Of a stretch of 8,736 bases of DNA, positions 1 to 6,643 are shown in pieces (within the stretch, counting starts at the first letter, position 1; every line of letters begins with the position of its first letter). The position numbers and the translations under genes were made by a program. Location of the stretch: contig JAEZCV010000230.1 of NCBI GenBank assembly GCA_023429985.1, forward strand, positions 1 through 8,736, written 5' to 3'. Under the pieces are notes generated by a model. It did not search any database. It was not told the origin of the DNA and worked only from the letters and a program-made list of their open reading frames with translations. Source of the stretch: Bacteroidota bacterium. Lineage in GTDB: Bacteria; Bacteroidota; Bacteroidia; Chitinophagales; Chitinophagaceae.

Positions 1-2594
1 CCATCTGCATCTGTCGCACTCCCATTCAATGTTGCACTGTTCACAGGAAGGGTGATCGTAATATCATTACCTGCATTTGCTACAGGTGCCTGGTTGGGTG
101 GTGGTGCACATAGATTAGCAGAAGGATTTACCAAATAATAAGGTGAAGGAGTTGGAAATACCTGAGTAAGGCTAAAAGGATCAACCAAAGTAGCCAGGGG
201 AACATCCCAGGAATTAGGATATAGTGAAGCCTCACTAGGGCAAGCTGGAACTACACCATTTCCAAGAATTCCTCCTTTGTTCCTACCCCAGGAATATAAC
301 TTACCATCAGCAGTTAAGGCATAGCTATAAAATATATAGGCAGTAGCTCCAAAAACCTTTACAAAATTATTTATCTCTGGTCGGATCTGCACAGGTGTAG
401 CCTGCATTAACTGGCCTGGACCCATGGTCCACGCGTAAGGAGGGTTATAAGTATTGAAATCTATTTGCTGGCCATTTCCAATCGTGCCACAAGCATTATC
501 ACCCCAACCCCATAAAGTACCATCAGTGAGAATAGCATGAGAAGCCACTGAATTTATGGTAATTGAGGCAACAGTAGTTGGAAGATTTAATACCCCTGAT
601 AAATTAGTTGGGTTACTTACCGGAACATTTGATGAATAAGATGAACCCATTCCCAAATAAACACCATAATATCCCCAGCCATATAACACGCCTGTAGTAG
701 TAAGTGCATATGAAAATTGGCCTCCTCCTGCAATCTCTTTAATATTGGAAGGAATTGAAGCCACCTGACCTGGTTCCCTGTGATTGATACCAGAAACACC
801 TCCTCTCCCAAGGTTTTGCAACCTGAATCCTCCTCCACCCCAGGACCATACAGTACCGTCGCTGCAAAGCGCTAAAATAACTTCACCGGCTCTTACCTGG
901 GTAACAAAACGATTTCCTGGAATTTGAATTTGTACTGGCCTCGATACTATCGATCCTTCAGTGCCGTTTCCTCTTAGGCCACCTTGTAGGCTACCCCAGG
1001 CCCAAACTGTACCATCATTTTTTAATGCAACATTATAATTATAAGCATTATAACTATATGCAGCAACAACTTGCACAACATTAGTAAATGTATTGCCAGT
1101 GCTATCCGTTAAAATTTTTACAGGTGTATATATCTTATCGGTACTCACCACCCCATTGCCTGCCTGTCCTTGTTGATTCCATCCCCAGGTCCAAACATCA
1201 CCATTATTATCAACAGCAAGACTATGATGCAAACCACTGGCAACGTCGCGAAATGTAAGTCCGGCTGGTACCATAACAGGTACAGGAGGAACAGCAGATC
1301 CGGATGCACTTCCGGCACCTACAGCCGATTTACTAGTGCTTAAACCAAATAATTTCCCTGTTTCATCAATAATAAAAGCCTGGTATTCGCCTAATCCTAC
1401 TTTAATCTGACCTCCGGGTGGTGGAGGTGGTGGAAATGTGGAGTTATTAAGAACCGTAATGGTTACAGTATCTGCATTTTCACCTCCATTATTATCTCTA
1501 GCCCTGAATTCGAATTTATAATTCCCTGCTGCCATATCCGATACGAGTGTTACAGCCTGTAACGGGGAAGCAATGTTATATGAAAGAGGACCTTCGATTT
1601 TAGTCCATTGATATGTATCGATGTTTCCATCCGGATCTGTTGCTACACCATTCAGGGTTACCTGGTTGGTTGGCAAAGTAATAGTCTGGGATAAACCAGC
1701 ATTTACAATTGGAAGGAGATTTACAGGGGGAGGCGGTGGAACAGTACTTCCCAAAGTAGTATCTCCTTGTCTGAGCATCCATTGGTAAATATTCTGTTGA
1801 ACGCCATTTATAAGGAAGGTTTGCAAATTTGGGCCAAACCAATTATTCCAGCAGCAATGTCCACCACCTCCAAAACTAGTATATTGAAAATGTGATAAAC
1901 CGGGATTAACCGCATTCAATGTGTCTATAATCCTTTTTATTTGTCTGCTGTCGTTATTTTGTTCGAAACCAGCTTCTCGACCTCCTTCCAAAGCCCAATT
2001 TCTGAATCTTGTGGCATAAGGAGGAGTGGCATCATAAGTATCATCGGGGCGTACACCTTGCACATTAACAACAGACCTGACTAATTTCTGATAAGTATTA
2101 TCGCTAGAGGTGGGCTTATAGGTGACAAAAGTATTGGATGTCCATGCACCTTGTGACATGCCGGCAAAATGAAGAGAATTCCGTTTAATCCTGAACTTAG
2201 ATAATATGGCATCTATTTTTACTTTCGTAATCCAGGGACGCGTGTTTGCTGGCGGTTGCAAACTAATAATAATAGGATAATGTCTTCCGTTTCCGAGATC
2301 AACACCGCCATCCCAGCCATTGGCAAGGTAAGCATGTGGTCCATTAACAGCAAGTTTTGAAATATTTGTTCCCTGTTCTCCTAAGCCCGGGAAAAATATG
2401 ATTCCCTGGAAACTATCATTTGGATTTAAATAATAGTCAGGAGGAAGTTTAATTTTTGCATTCCACGCTGAACCGCTCACTCCAATTATAGTAGTATCAT
2501 AACTTAATGCCTGCCCGAACGAGATGTTTGAATACATCAATAGCAGGTATAAAAATAACAGCTTAAATAAGCTAGTCGGTTTTTGGTTGATCAT
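1..2594 (-). CDS. Secreted alpha/beta-hydrolase with PKD and RCC1 beta-propeller domains (partial, 3' end off window)
   Basis: An unbroken minus-strand frame of 864 codons starts at ATG 2594-2592 and runs off the left edge. Residues 1-27 form a signal peptide (basic start, Leu-rich core, SFG before Gln28). Residues about 30-280 resemble esterase/PHB-depolymerase-like hydrolases: an FPGLGEQG loop near the expected oxyanion hole, nucleophile elbow GMSQGAW with Ser147, and a GGGGHCCW segment with probable catalytic His246. The catalytic acid is unclear (Glu207, Glu211 or Asp215 are candidates). A Pro run (286-290) leads to a PKD-like domain (about 292-384), a second Pro run (388-393) to an RCC1-type propeller (about 396-825), and a second PKD-like domain begins at about 834. 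Export to the cell surface or medium is inferred; a C-terminal type IX sorting domain would be expected off-window but is not seen. The natural substrate cannot be read from sequence. The hydrolase fold is fairly sure, the esterase call less so. Confidence 0.88.
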   Translation of the reverse strand, partial: MINQKPTSLFKLLFLYLLLMYSNISFGQALSYDTTIIGVSGSAWNAKIKLPPDYYLNPNDSFQGIIFFPGLGEQGTNISKLAVNGPHAYLANGWDGGVDLGNGRHYPIIISLQPPANTRPWITKVKIDAILSKFRIKRNSLHFAGMSQGAWTSNTFVTYKPTSSDNTYQKLVRSVVNVQGVRPDDTYDATPPYATRFRNWALEGGREAGFEQNNDSRQIKRIIDTLNAVNPGLSHFQYTSFGGGGHCCWNNWFGPNLQTFLINGVQQNIYQWMLRQGDTTLGSTVPPPPPVNLLPIVNAGLSQTITLPTNQVTLNGVATDPDGNIDTYQWTKIEGPLSYNIASPLQAVTLVSDMAAGNYKFEFRARDNNGGENADTVTITVLNNSTFPPPPPPGGQIKVGLGEYQAFIIDETGKLFGLSTSKSAVGAGSASGSAVPPVPVMVPAGLTFRDVASGLHHSLAVDNNGDVWTWGWNQQGQAGNGVVSTDKIYTPVKILTDSTGNTFTNVVQVVAAYSYNAYNYNVALKNDGTVWAWGSLQGGLRGNGTEGSIVSRPVQIQIPGNRFVTQVRAGEVILALCSDGTVWSWGGGGFRLQNLGRGGVSGINHREPGQVASIPSNIKEIAGGGQFSYALTTTGVLYGWGYYGVYLGMGSSYSSNVPVSNPTNLSGVLNLPTTVASITINSVASHAILTDGTLWGWGDNACGTIGNGQQIDFNTYNPPYAWTMGPGQLMQATPVQIRPEINNFVKVFGATAYIFYSYALTADGKLYSWGRNKGGILGNGVVPACPSEASLYPNSWDVPLATLVDPFSLTQVFPTPSPYYLVNPSANLCAPPPNQAPVANAGNDITITLPVNSATLNGSATDAD
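120..1409 (-). repeat. Seven-unit RCC1-type beta-propeller repeat region within the secreted hydrolase
   Basis: RCC1-like units recur in the pattern 'h-A-L-x-x-D-G-x-h-W-x-W-G ... G-x-G-N-G'. Core aromatic positions fall at residues 416 (degenerate, LFGLS), 468 (WTWGW), 531 (WAWGS), 583 (WSWGG), 638 (YGWGY), 695 (WGWGD) and 767 (YSWGR), spaced 52 to 72 residues apart. Seven units is the number needed to close an RCC1 propeller, so the domain looks complete. Unit 1 lacks the Trp-Gly pair and unit 4 lacks the usual GNG ending. The DNA of the units has diverged, so this is an old protein repeat, not a recent tandem duplication. In secreted bacterial proteins such propellers are usually taken as binding or scaffold modules. 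Confidence 0.85.
1443..1721 (-). other. PKD-like (Ig-fold) domain, first copy
   Basis: Residues about 292-384 of the secreted hydrolase show the pattern N-A-G-x-x-x-T-I-T-L-P, then L-N-G-x-A-T-D-x-D-G-x-I, YQWTK, and an FRARDNNG strand before TVTITVL. This is the usual layout of Bacteroidota PKD/K319L-like Ig-fold domains. It is flanked on both sides by Pro runs acting as linkers. A second copy starts at about residue 834 (positions 95 to 1) with the same N-A-G, TITLP, LNG and TDADG landmarks and is cut by the window edge. Confidence 0.82.
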
Positions 2595-2643
2595 AGATTC
2601 GTCTTTAGGATATGGAGGTGGATGGTTTTTCTGATTAGCTTAA

Positions 2644-2651
2644 CAAATTTA
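2644..2651 (-). promoter_or_regulatory. Candidate -7 promoter element for the secreted hydrolase gene
   Basis: Read on the minus strand the bases are TAAATTTG, a perfect match to the Bacteroidota -7 consensus TAnnTTTG. It lies 50 nt upstream of the ATG at 2594, which would give a leader of roughly 40 nt. No convincing TTTG-type -33 element stands at the usual distance, so the call rests on one short motif in AT-rich DNA. Confidence 0.35.
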
Positions 2652-2879
2652 GTCAAAAACATAGCCGGTGAAATTGTACAATTGCTATTTTTATTTCTGC
2701 GTAATTATCCTGGATTCAATGAAATAATCCGAGCGACAAATTACCAGAATCGAAAAGCAAAAGCAGTATTACTACTTAGAATTCCTACGTTTTTCAGCAG
2801 AATACTACAATAATCACAGGGAATGCACTTAAATACATATGTTCGAAATTATAAGTATGAACGCATTTTTCCTAAGATT

Positions 2880-2887
2880 TAAATTTG
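2880..2887 (+). promoter_or_regulatory. Candidate -7 promoter element for the glycosyltransferase genes
   Basis: TAAATTTG on the plus strand matches the Bacteroidota consensus TAnnTTTG exactly. It lies 212 nt before the ATG at 3099, implying a long leader that contains the hairpin at 2998-3015. No clear -33 element is visible. A weaker alternative, TAACTTTC at 3070-3077 (one mismatch), would place the transcription start very close to the ATG. Confidence 0.3.
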
Positions 2888-2997
2888 TTATGATATAAGA
2901 TTTTAAACAAATTTTCCACACATGAAAAGTTTCATTCATACCTCAACAGCATAAATATAATCATGATAAAAAAAAATCACTTGTTAATTGTATCTCA

Positions 2998-3015
2998 TTT
3001 AATGAAATCATTAAA
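2998..3015. promoter_or_regulatory. AT-rich hairpin in the leader of the first glycosyltransferase gene
   Basis: TTTAATG (2998-3004) and CATTAAA (3009-3015) are perfect reverse complements around a four-base loop AAAT. The stem has only one G-C pair and no T-tract follows, so it is not a convincing terminator. It could be an operator-like dyad or a leader structure, or chance in AT-rich sequence. Confidence 0.3.
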
Positions 3016-3098
3016 ATCAGTTATGAAGTATTGGGTGTAAACCTTTAATTTAATTCTAATAAGATTATATAACTTTCGGCAAATATTCTTCTGATGAC

Positions 3099-4307
3099 AT
3101 GGATGTATTAAAATTGATCCTCCTTATTTGCGTGGGAACCATTTTCTATTGCTATTTTGGTTACGGAATTTTGCTAATTATCATTATCAGGATCAGAAAG
3201 ATCTTTAAAAAGAAGTCTGCTTTAACAAATGAACAATTTTCACCACCCGTTTCCCTAATAGTTGCTGCATATAATGAACAGGACTTCATCAAAGAAAAAA
3301 TTCTCAATTCCCTGGAACTGGATTATCCTTCCGGAAACCTCCAGGTCATCTTTATTACCGACGGATCAACTGATAAAACCCCTGAAATCATAAAGGAATT
3401 TCCCCAGATACTTTTACTTCATCAAAATGAAAGATCGGGAAAAGTGGCGGCAATGCATCGGGCAATGGGACATATTTCAACTCCTTATGTAATCTTTTCG
3501 GATGCTAATACGCTGCTCAATAAAGACTGCATTAAAAATATAGTAAGGCATTATCAGGATCCGGAAGTTGGCGGAGTTGCAGGAGAAAAGAAAATTATCA
3601 GATCTGCCGGTGATAATATTGCCGGAGCTGGAGAAGGATTGTATTGGAAATATGAATCCTTCCTTAAAAAACTGGATTCTGATTTTTATACAGTTGTTGG
3701 AGCGGCGGGTGAATTATTCTCGGTTAAAAAAGATCTTTATGTTTATCCAGGAAACAATATTCTGCTCGATGATCTGGTGATTTCACTTGAGGTTTGTAGA
3801 AAAGGTTACCGTATCGTTTACGAACCCAATTCATTTGCCCTGGAAACACCTTCATCTTCTATTAAAGAAGAACAAAAAAGAAAGATCAGGATCAGTGCAG
3901 GAGCTTTTCAGTCAATTATTTTACTCAAAGGATTATTAAACATTTTTAAATATCCAAAACTGGCATTTCAATACATTTCTCACCGTGTGCTAAGATGGAC
4001 TCTTTGCCCTGCATTTCTGCCGATTGCTTTCTTTACAAATTTAATAATAGTTATAAACCGCGGAGGATGGTTTTATGACCTGCTTTTTGCCGGCCAGGTA
4101 TTTTTTTATACAGGTGCTTTTTTAGGCTGGATGCTGTTTAAAAAAGGAGTAAAAAAAGGTTTCTTGTATGCCTTCTATTATTTTTTATTTATCAATTATT
4201 CTCTTTATCTCGGATTTATAAGGTTTTTAAAAAAGAATCAAACAGTTTTGTGGGAAAAAGCTTCACGAACAACCTACCTGCCTGCAACTGAAGCCAAAAA
4301 GGAATAA
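3099..4307 (+). CDS. Membrane family-2 glycosyltransferase (IcaA/PgaC-like fold)
   Basis: This 402-residue inner-membrane glycosyltransferase would move a sugar from a nucleotide-sugar donor onto a growing glycan on the cytoplasmic face. Residues 4-30 form an N-terminal membrane helix. The GT-A domain starts at about 50 (VSLIVAAYNE), with the DGSTD donor motif at 88-92, a DAN motif at 135-137 in the metal-binding DxD place, GAAGELF at 201-207 and LLDDL at 222-226 in the acceptor/base region. The QxxRW motif of processive synthases is replaced by QKRKIR (259-264) followed by SAG and Gln271, a form I associate with related GT2 enzymes. Helices at about 301-319, 327-347 and 354-376 complete the topology. 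Length is close to that of IcaA/PgaC. It leads a rightward cluster; the next gene starts 109 nt later. Donor and product are unknown. The ATG at 3099 has no Shine-Dalgarno site but begins just before the membrane helix. Confidence 0.9.
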   Translation: MDVLKLILLICVGTIFYCYFGYGILLIIIIRIRKIFKKKSALTNEQFSPPVSLIVAAYNEQDFIKEKILNSLELDYPSGNLQVIFITDGSTDKTPEIIKEFPQILLLHQNERSGKVAAMHRAMGHISTPYVIFSDANTLLNKDCIKNIVRHYQDPEVGGVAGEKKIIRSAGDNIAGAGEGLYWKYESFLKKLDSDFYTVVGAAGELFSVKKDLYVYPGNNILLDDLVISLEVCRKGYRIVYEPNSFALETPSSSIKEEQKRKIRISAGAFQSIILLKGLLNIFKYPKLAFQYISHRVLRWTLCPAFLPIAFFTNLIIVINRGGWFYDLLFAGQVFFYTGAFLGWMLFKKGVKKGFLYAFYYFLFINYSLYLGFIRFLKKNQTVLWEKASRTTYLPATEAKKE

Positions 4308-4416
4308 TTCTAATAATTCAAACTCAGATTCTTTAATTGAAGTTTAATTTATCCCTGCATTTCATAAATCAAGAATCAGAGATTATTTTTATACAATTGT
4401 TATTTAATTCTTATAA
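4308..4416 (+). promoter_or_regulatory. Inverted repeat in the gap between the two glycosyltransferase genes
   Basis: CTCAGATTCTT (4323-4333) and AAGAATCAGAG (4371-4381) pair over 11 positions with one mismatch, separated by 37 nt of AT-rich sequence. The 109-nt gap is much larger than the 14-nt overlap between the following two genes, so it may hold an internal control point or a processing site. A near -7 motif, TACAATTG (4392-4399, one mismatch), sits just upstream of the next ATG, so a second promoter is possible. No T-tract suited to an intrinsic terminator follows the right arm closely. Confidence 0.35.
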
Positions 4417-5631
4417 ATGTTAAATATACTGTACTATATATTTTATTTCTTCCAGGCCTGGATTTCAATATATCTTTTACTGCCTTTTTTATTCCTTTTA
4501 GTTTATATTTTTAAAAAAGGATTTAATCTCCAGTATAATATTTACCGCAAGAAACCTTTACTTGAAAAGAAATTTAGCTTTGCTGCTATTGTTACTGCAC
4601 ATGAAGAAACCCGCTTAATTGCCCCGTTGGTCGATTCATTATTAAAACAAACTTATCCTAACCTGCAGATTTATGTCGTGGCCGATGCATGTAAAGATAT
4701 TTCAACTCTTGTATTTAATGATGCCCGCGTTACCATTTTAAAACCCGTGCAGGACCTTAATTCAAAAATCAAATCTATAGATTACGCTTTAAATAATTTT
4801 ATTACTGATCATGATGTACTTGTAATCTTTGATTCCGACAATTTAGTACATCCCGATTATATGGATGTATTGAACAGGTATTTTAATATGGGCTTTCGTG
4901 CCGTGCAAACCAACCTTCAGCCAAAAAACACAGATTCATTGTATGCCAGGCTGGATTCTATCGGCGACATATACCACAACTTCACGGAAAGAGAAATAAG
5001 AATGGAAATGGGATTGTCATCTGCAATATGGGGATTAGGTATTGCAATTGAAACCAGTTTATATAAAAGTATTATTTATCAAAATTTTCTTGGAGGATTT
5101 GATAAAAGAATACAGGCTGATATCGTTCGCCAGATTCCACAGCTGGCATTTGCAAAAGAAGCAATGGTTTATGATGAAAAAATTTCAAGTGGGAAAGCAC
5201 TGGAAACCCAACGTACAAGGTGGATCAATGCTTATTTTAAATATTTTAAACTTGCCTGGGCAGTTTTTATACACGGTATAAAAAAACTGGATTTAAATAC
5301 TGCTTTTTTTGGATTCATTAATTTAAGGCCGCCGCTTTTTATTGTTCTTGGCCTGGCATTGCTGTTTGCTATTGTGAATATTTTCATTAATACAACCATG
5401 GCCTTATTATGGACAGGTCTGTTAATTCTGTTTGTTCTGACCTTCTTTACTATTATTGTAATTAAGTGTAAGGATAAAAAAACAATTGGAAGCCTTATTT
5501 ATTTACCGCTTTTTGTACTAAGGCAGGTGCTGGCTTTGTTTAAAATCAAAAAAGCTAACAAGTCCTTTCTAAAAACAGAACATAACAAAGTAATTTACAT
5601 TGACGACCTTATAAAAAATGAGCCTGCTTAA
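4417..5631 (+). CDS. Membrane family-2 glycosyltransferase with canonical QxxRW motif
   Basis: This is a second inner-membrane GT2 enzyme (404 residues), clearly not a recent copy of the gene before it. A hydrophobic N-terminal segment covers about residues 8-32. The catalytic domain begins at about 54 (FAAIVTAHEE), with ADACKD at 89-94 in the donor-binding place, DSDN at 139-142 as the metal-binding DxD, GGFDKRIQADI at 226-236 in the acceptor/base region (Asp235 is the likely general base), and QRTRW at 265-269, the motif typical of processive cellulose/chitin/hyaluronan synthase-like enzymes. C-terminal membrane segments lie at about 307-324 and 328-349, with a weaker one at 356-374. Its 3' end overlaps the deacetylase gene by 14 nt, which points to co-transcription and probably coupled translation. 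Donor sugar and product are not evident. The glycosyltransferase fold is very likely; processivity is an inference from QxxRW. Confidence 0.9.
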   Translation: MLNILYYIFYFFQAWISIYLLLPFLFLLVYIFKKGFNLQYNIYRKKPLLEKKFSFAAIVTAHEETRLIAPLVDSLLKQTYPNLQIYVVADACKDISTLVFNDARVTILKPVQDLNSKIKSIDYALNNFITDHDVLVIFDSDNLVHPDYMDVLNRYFNMGFRAVQTNLQPKNTDSLYARLDSIGDIYHNFTEREIRMEMGLSSAIWGLGIAIETSLYKSIIYQNFLGGFDKRIQADIVRQIPQLAFAKEAMVYDEKISSGKALETQRTRWINAYFKYFKLAWAVFIHGIKKLDLNTAFFGFINLRPPLFIVLGLALLFAIVNIFINTTMALLWTGLLILFVLTFFTIIVIKCKDKKTIGSLIYLPLFVLRQVLALFKIKKANKSFLKTEHNKVIYIDDLIKNEPA

Positions 5632-6643
5632 AAAGCTATTTTTCAATTTATCATCTGCTGTTCCTTTTTCATGGAGTAATACACTCGCGGGCACTCCTGT
5701 ATTATTCCCTTACCACCATGTGGTGTCGGATGATTATTTACCACATATTAGGGGATTATATAATTACAAAAACAAAAAGCAGTTCCTGCAAGACCTGGAG
5801 TGGCTATTAAAAAAATATAAACCTGTTCACCCCAATCAAATTGCCGATGCGGTTGTTCAGCAAAAACCGTTACCTGAAAATTCATTCCTGTTAAGTTTTG
5901 ATGATGGCTTCAGAGAAGTGGCAGAAATAGTTGCCCCTATTCTTCTATCTAAAGGAATTCCTGCACTTTTTTTTATCAATCCATCTTTTATTGATAACAA
6001 AGAACTTTTCTATCGTTCCAAATTAAGCCTTGTTATTGAGAAATTAAAAGAGGAGAAGAATAAACATTTAATGAATAAAATTGTTGAATACCTCGGCTTT
6101 TCTTCTTTAGACAATAATCAATTAAGAACAACGATTTTAAAAATCAATTACCCTAATCGTATAAAAGCAGATGAACTAGGCAGCCTGGCAGAAATTTCTT
6201 TTGAGGATTTCCTTTCAAAAAACCAGCCTTTCCTCACTACCTCCCAGGTTTCCCAACTTCATGAACAAGGTTTTACAATTGGAAGTCACAGCATGGACCA
6301 CCCCCACTATGCAACTATTCCTTTAGAGGATCAAATCAATCAAACTTTAAATTCCATGCAGTTTGTAAACCAACTGGTATCTCCAGCATATACATTTTTT
6401 TCATTTCCGCATGAAGACCAGAAAGTAAATCAATCATTCTTTAACCGCGTGCTGGATAGTGATGGAAAATCAAAAAGAATTTTATTTGGCGTGCAAAATC
6501 AACTGGAGGAACTTAATAATAATATGCTGCACCGCTTTAATGCAGAAAACCCTGAAATTTCTATATCTCAAAAACTAAAGTCCTGCCTGCTGTATCTGGC
6601 CATCTCAAAGACTTTCAACAGAAGCAAAATATTAAGGGATTAA
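5618..6643 (+). CDS. Polysaccharide deacetylase (NodB homology, carbohydrate esterase family 4)
   Basis: The 341-residue product should remove acetyl groups from a glycan, by metal-dependent hydrolysis. The CE4 motifs are present: an early YHHV strand (32-35), LSFDDGF with Asp95 as likely base and Asp96 as metal ligand, and GSHSMDHPHY with His224 and His228 as the other ligands. Between them an insert of about 90 residues (roughly 125-215, rich in Lys and Glu) separates motif 1 from motif 2. FFSFPHEDQ at about 261-269 lies where the later CE4 motifs are expected but is not a textbook match. There is no clear signal peptide: the N-terminus is only mildly hydrophobic and polar from residue 18, so the enzyme may act inside the cell or be loosely membrane-bound. 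The ATG at 5618 lies inside the glycosyltransferase gene and fits translational coupling. The gene ends directly against the convergent OEP-like gene. Confidence 0.9.
   Translation: MSLLKKLFFNLSSAVPFSWSNTLAGTPVLFPYHHVVSDDYLPHIRGLYNYKNKKQFLQDLEWLLKKYKPVHPNQIADAVVQQKPLPENSFLLSFDDGFREVAEIVAPILLSKGIPALFFINPSFIDNKELFYRSKLSLVIEKLKEEKNKHLMNKIVEYLGFSSLDNNQLRTTILKINYPNRIKADELGSLAEISFEDFLSKNQPFLTTSQVSQLHEQGFTIGSHSMDHPHYATIPLEDQINQTLNSMQFVNQLVSPAYTFFSFPHEDQKVNQSFFNRVLDSDGKSKRILFGVQNQLEELNNNMLHRFNAENPEISISQKLKSCLLYLAISKTFNRSKILRD

Larger units (their letters stand above)
2595..3098. other. Divergent intergenic region, about 500 bp
   Basis: No convincing gene is seen here. The stretch separates the leftward hydrolase gene from the rightward glycosyltransferase genes, so it must hold promoters for both unless the glycosyltransferase leader starts elsewhere. 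It contains a perfect TAnnTTTG motif on each strand, an AT-rich hairpin at 2998-3015, a 14-bp palindromic stretch at 2922-2935 and a 25-codon ORF (2963-3040) that I do not call as a gene. The rightward promoter candidate at 2880 would give a leader of about 200 nt, long enough for RNA-level control. Confidence 0.6.

Noticed and set aside
120..1409. A nucleotide-exchange or chromatin role inferred from the RCC1 repeats
   Set aside because: The protein has a signal peptide and a secreted-hydrolase architecture, so the eukaryotic role of RCC1 does not carry over.
1416..1433. A G-rich run on the plus strand that looks like a microsatellite or quadruplex motif
   Set aside because: It is the reverse complement of Pro codons encoding a linker (residues 388-393), and a similar Pro linker lies at 1725-1739, so coding explains it.
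2583..2813. A 76-codon plus-strand reading frame starting with TTG and partly hydrophobic
   Set aside because: It overlaps the start of the hydrolase gene on the other strand, uses a weak start, resembles no family I know, and covers the candidate promoter of the hydrolase gene.
2963..3040. A 25-codon ORF in the leader of the first glycosyltransferase
   Set aside because: It is too short and too easily formed by chance in AT-rich DNA to call as a gene; kept only as part of the leader finding.
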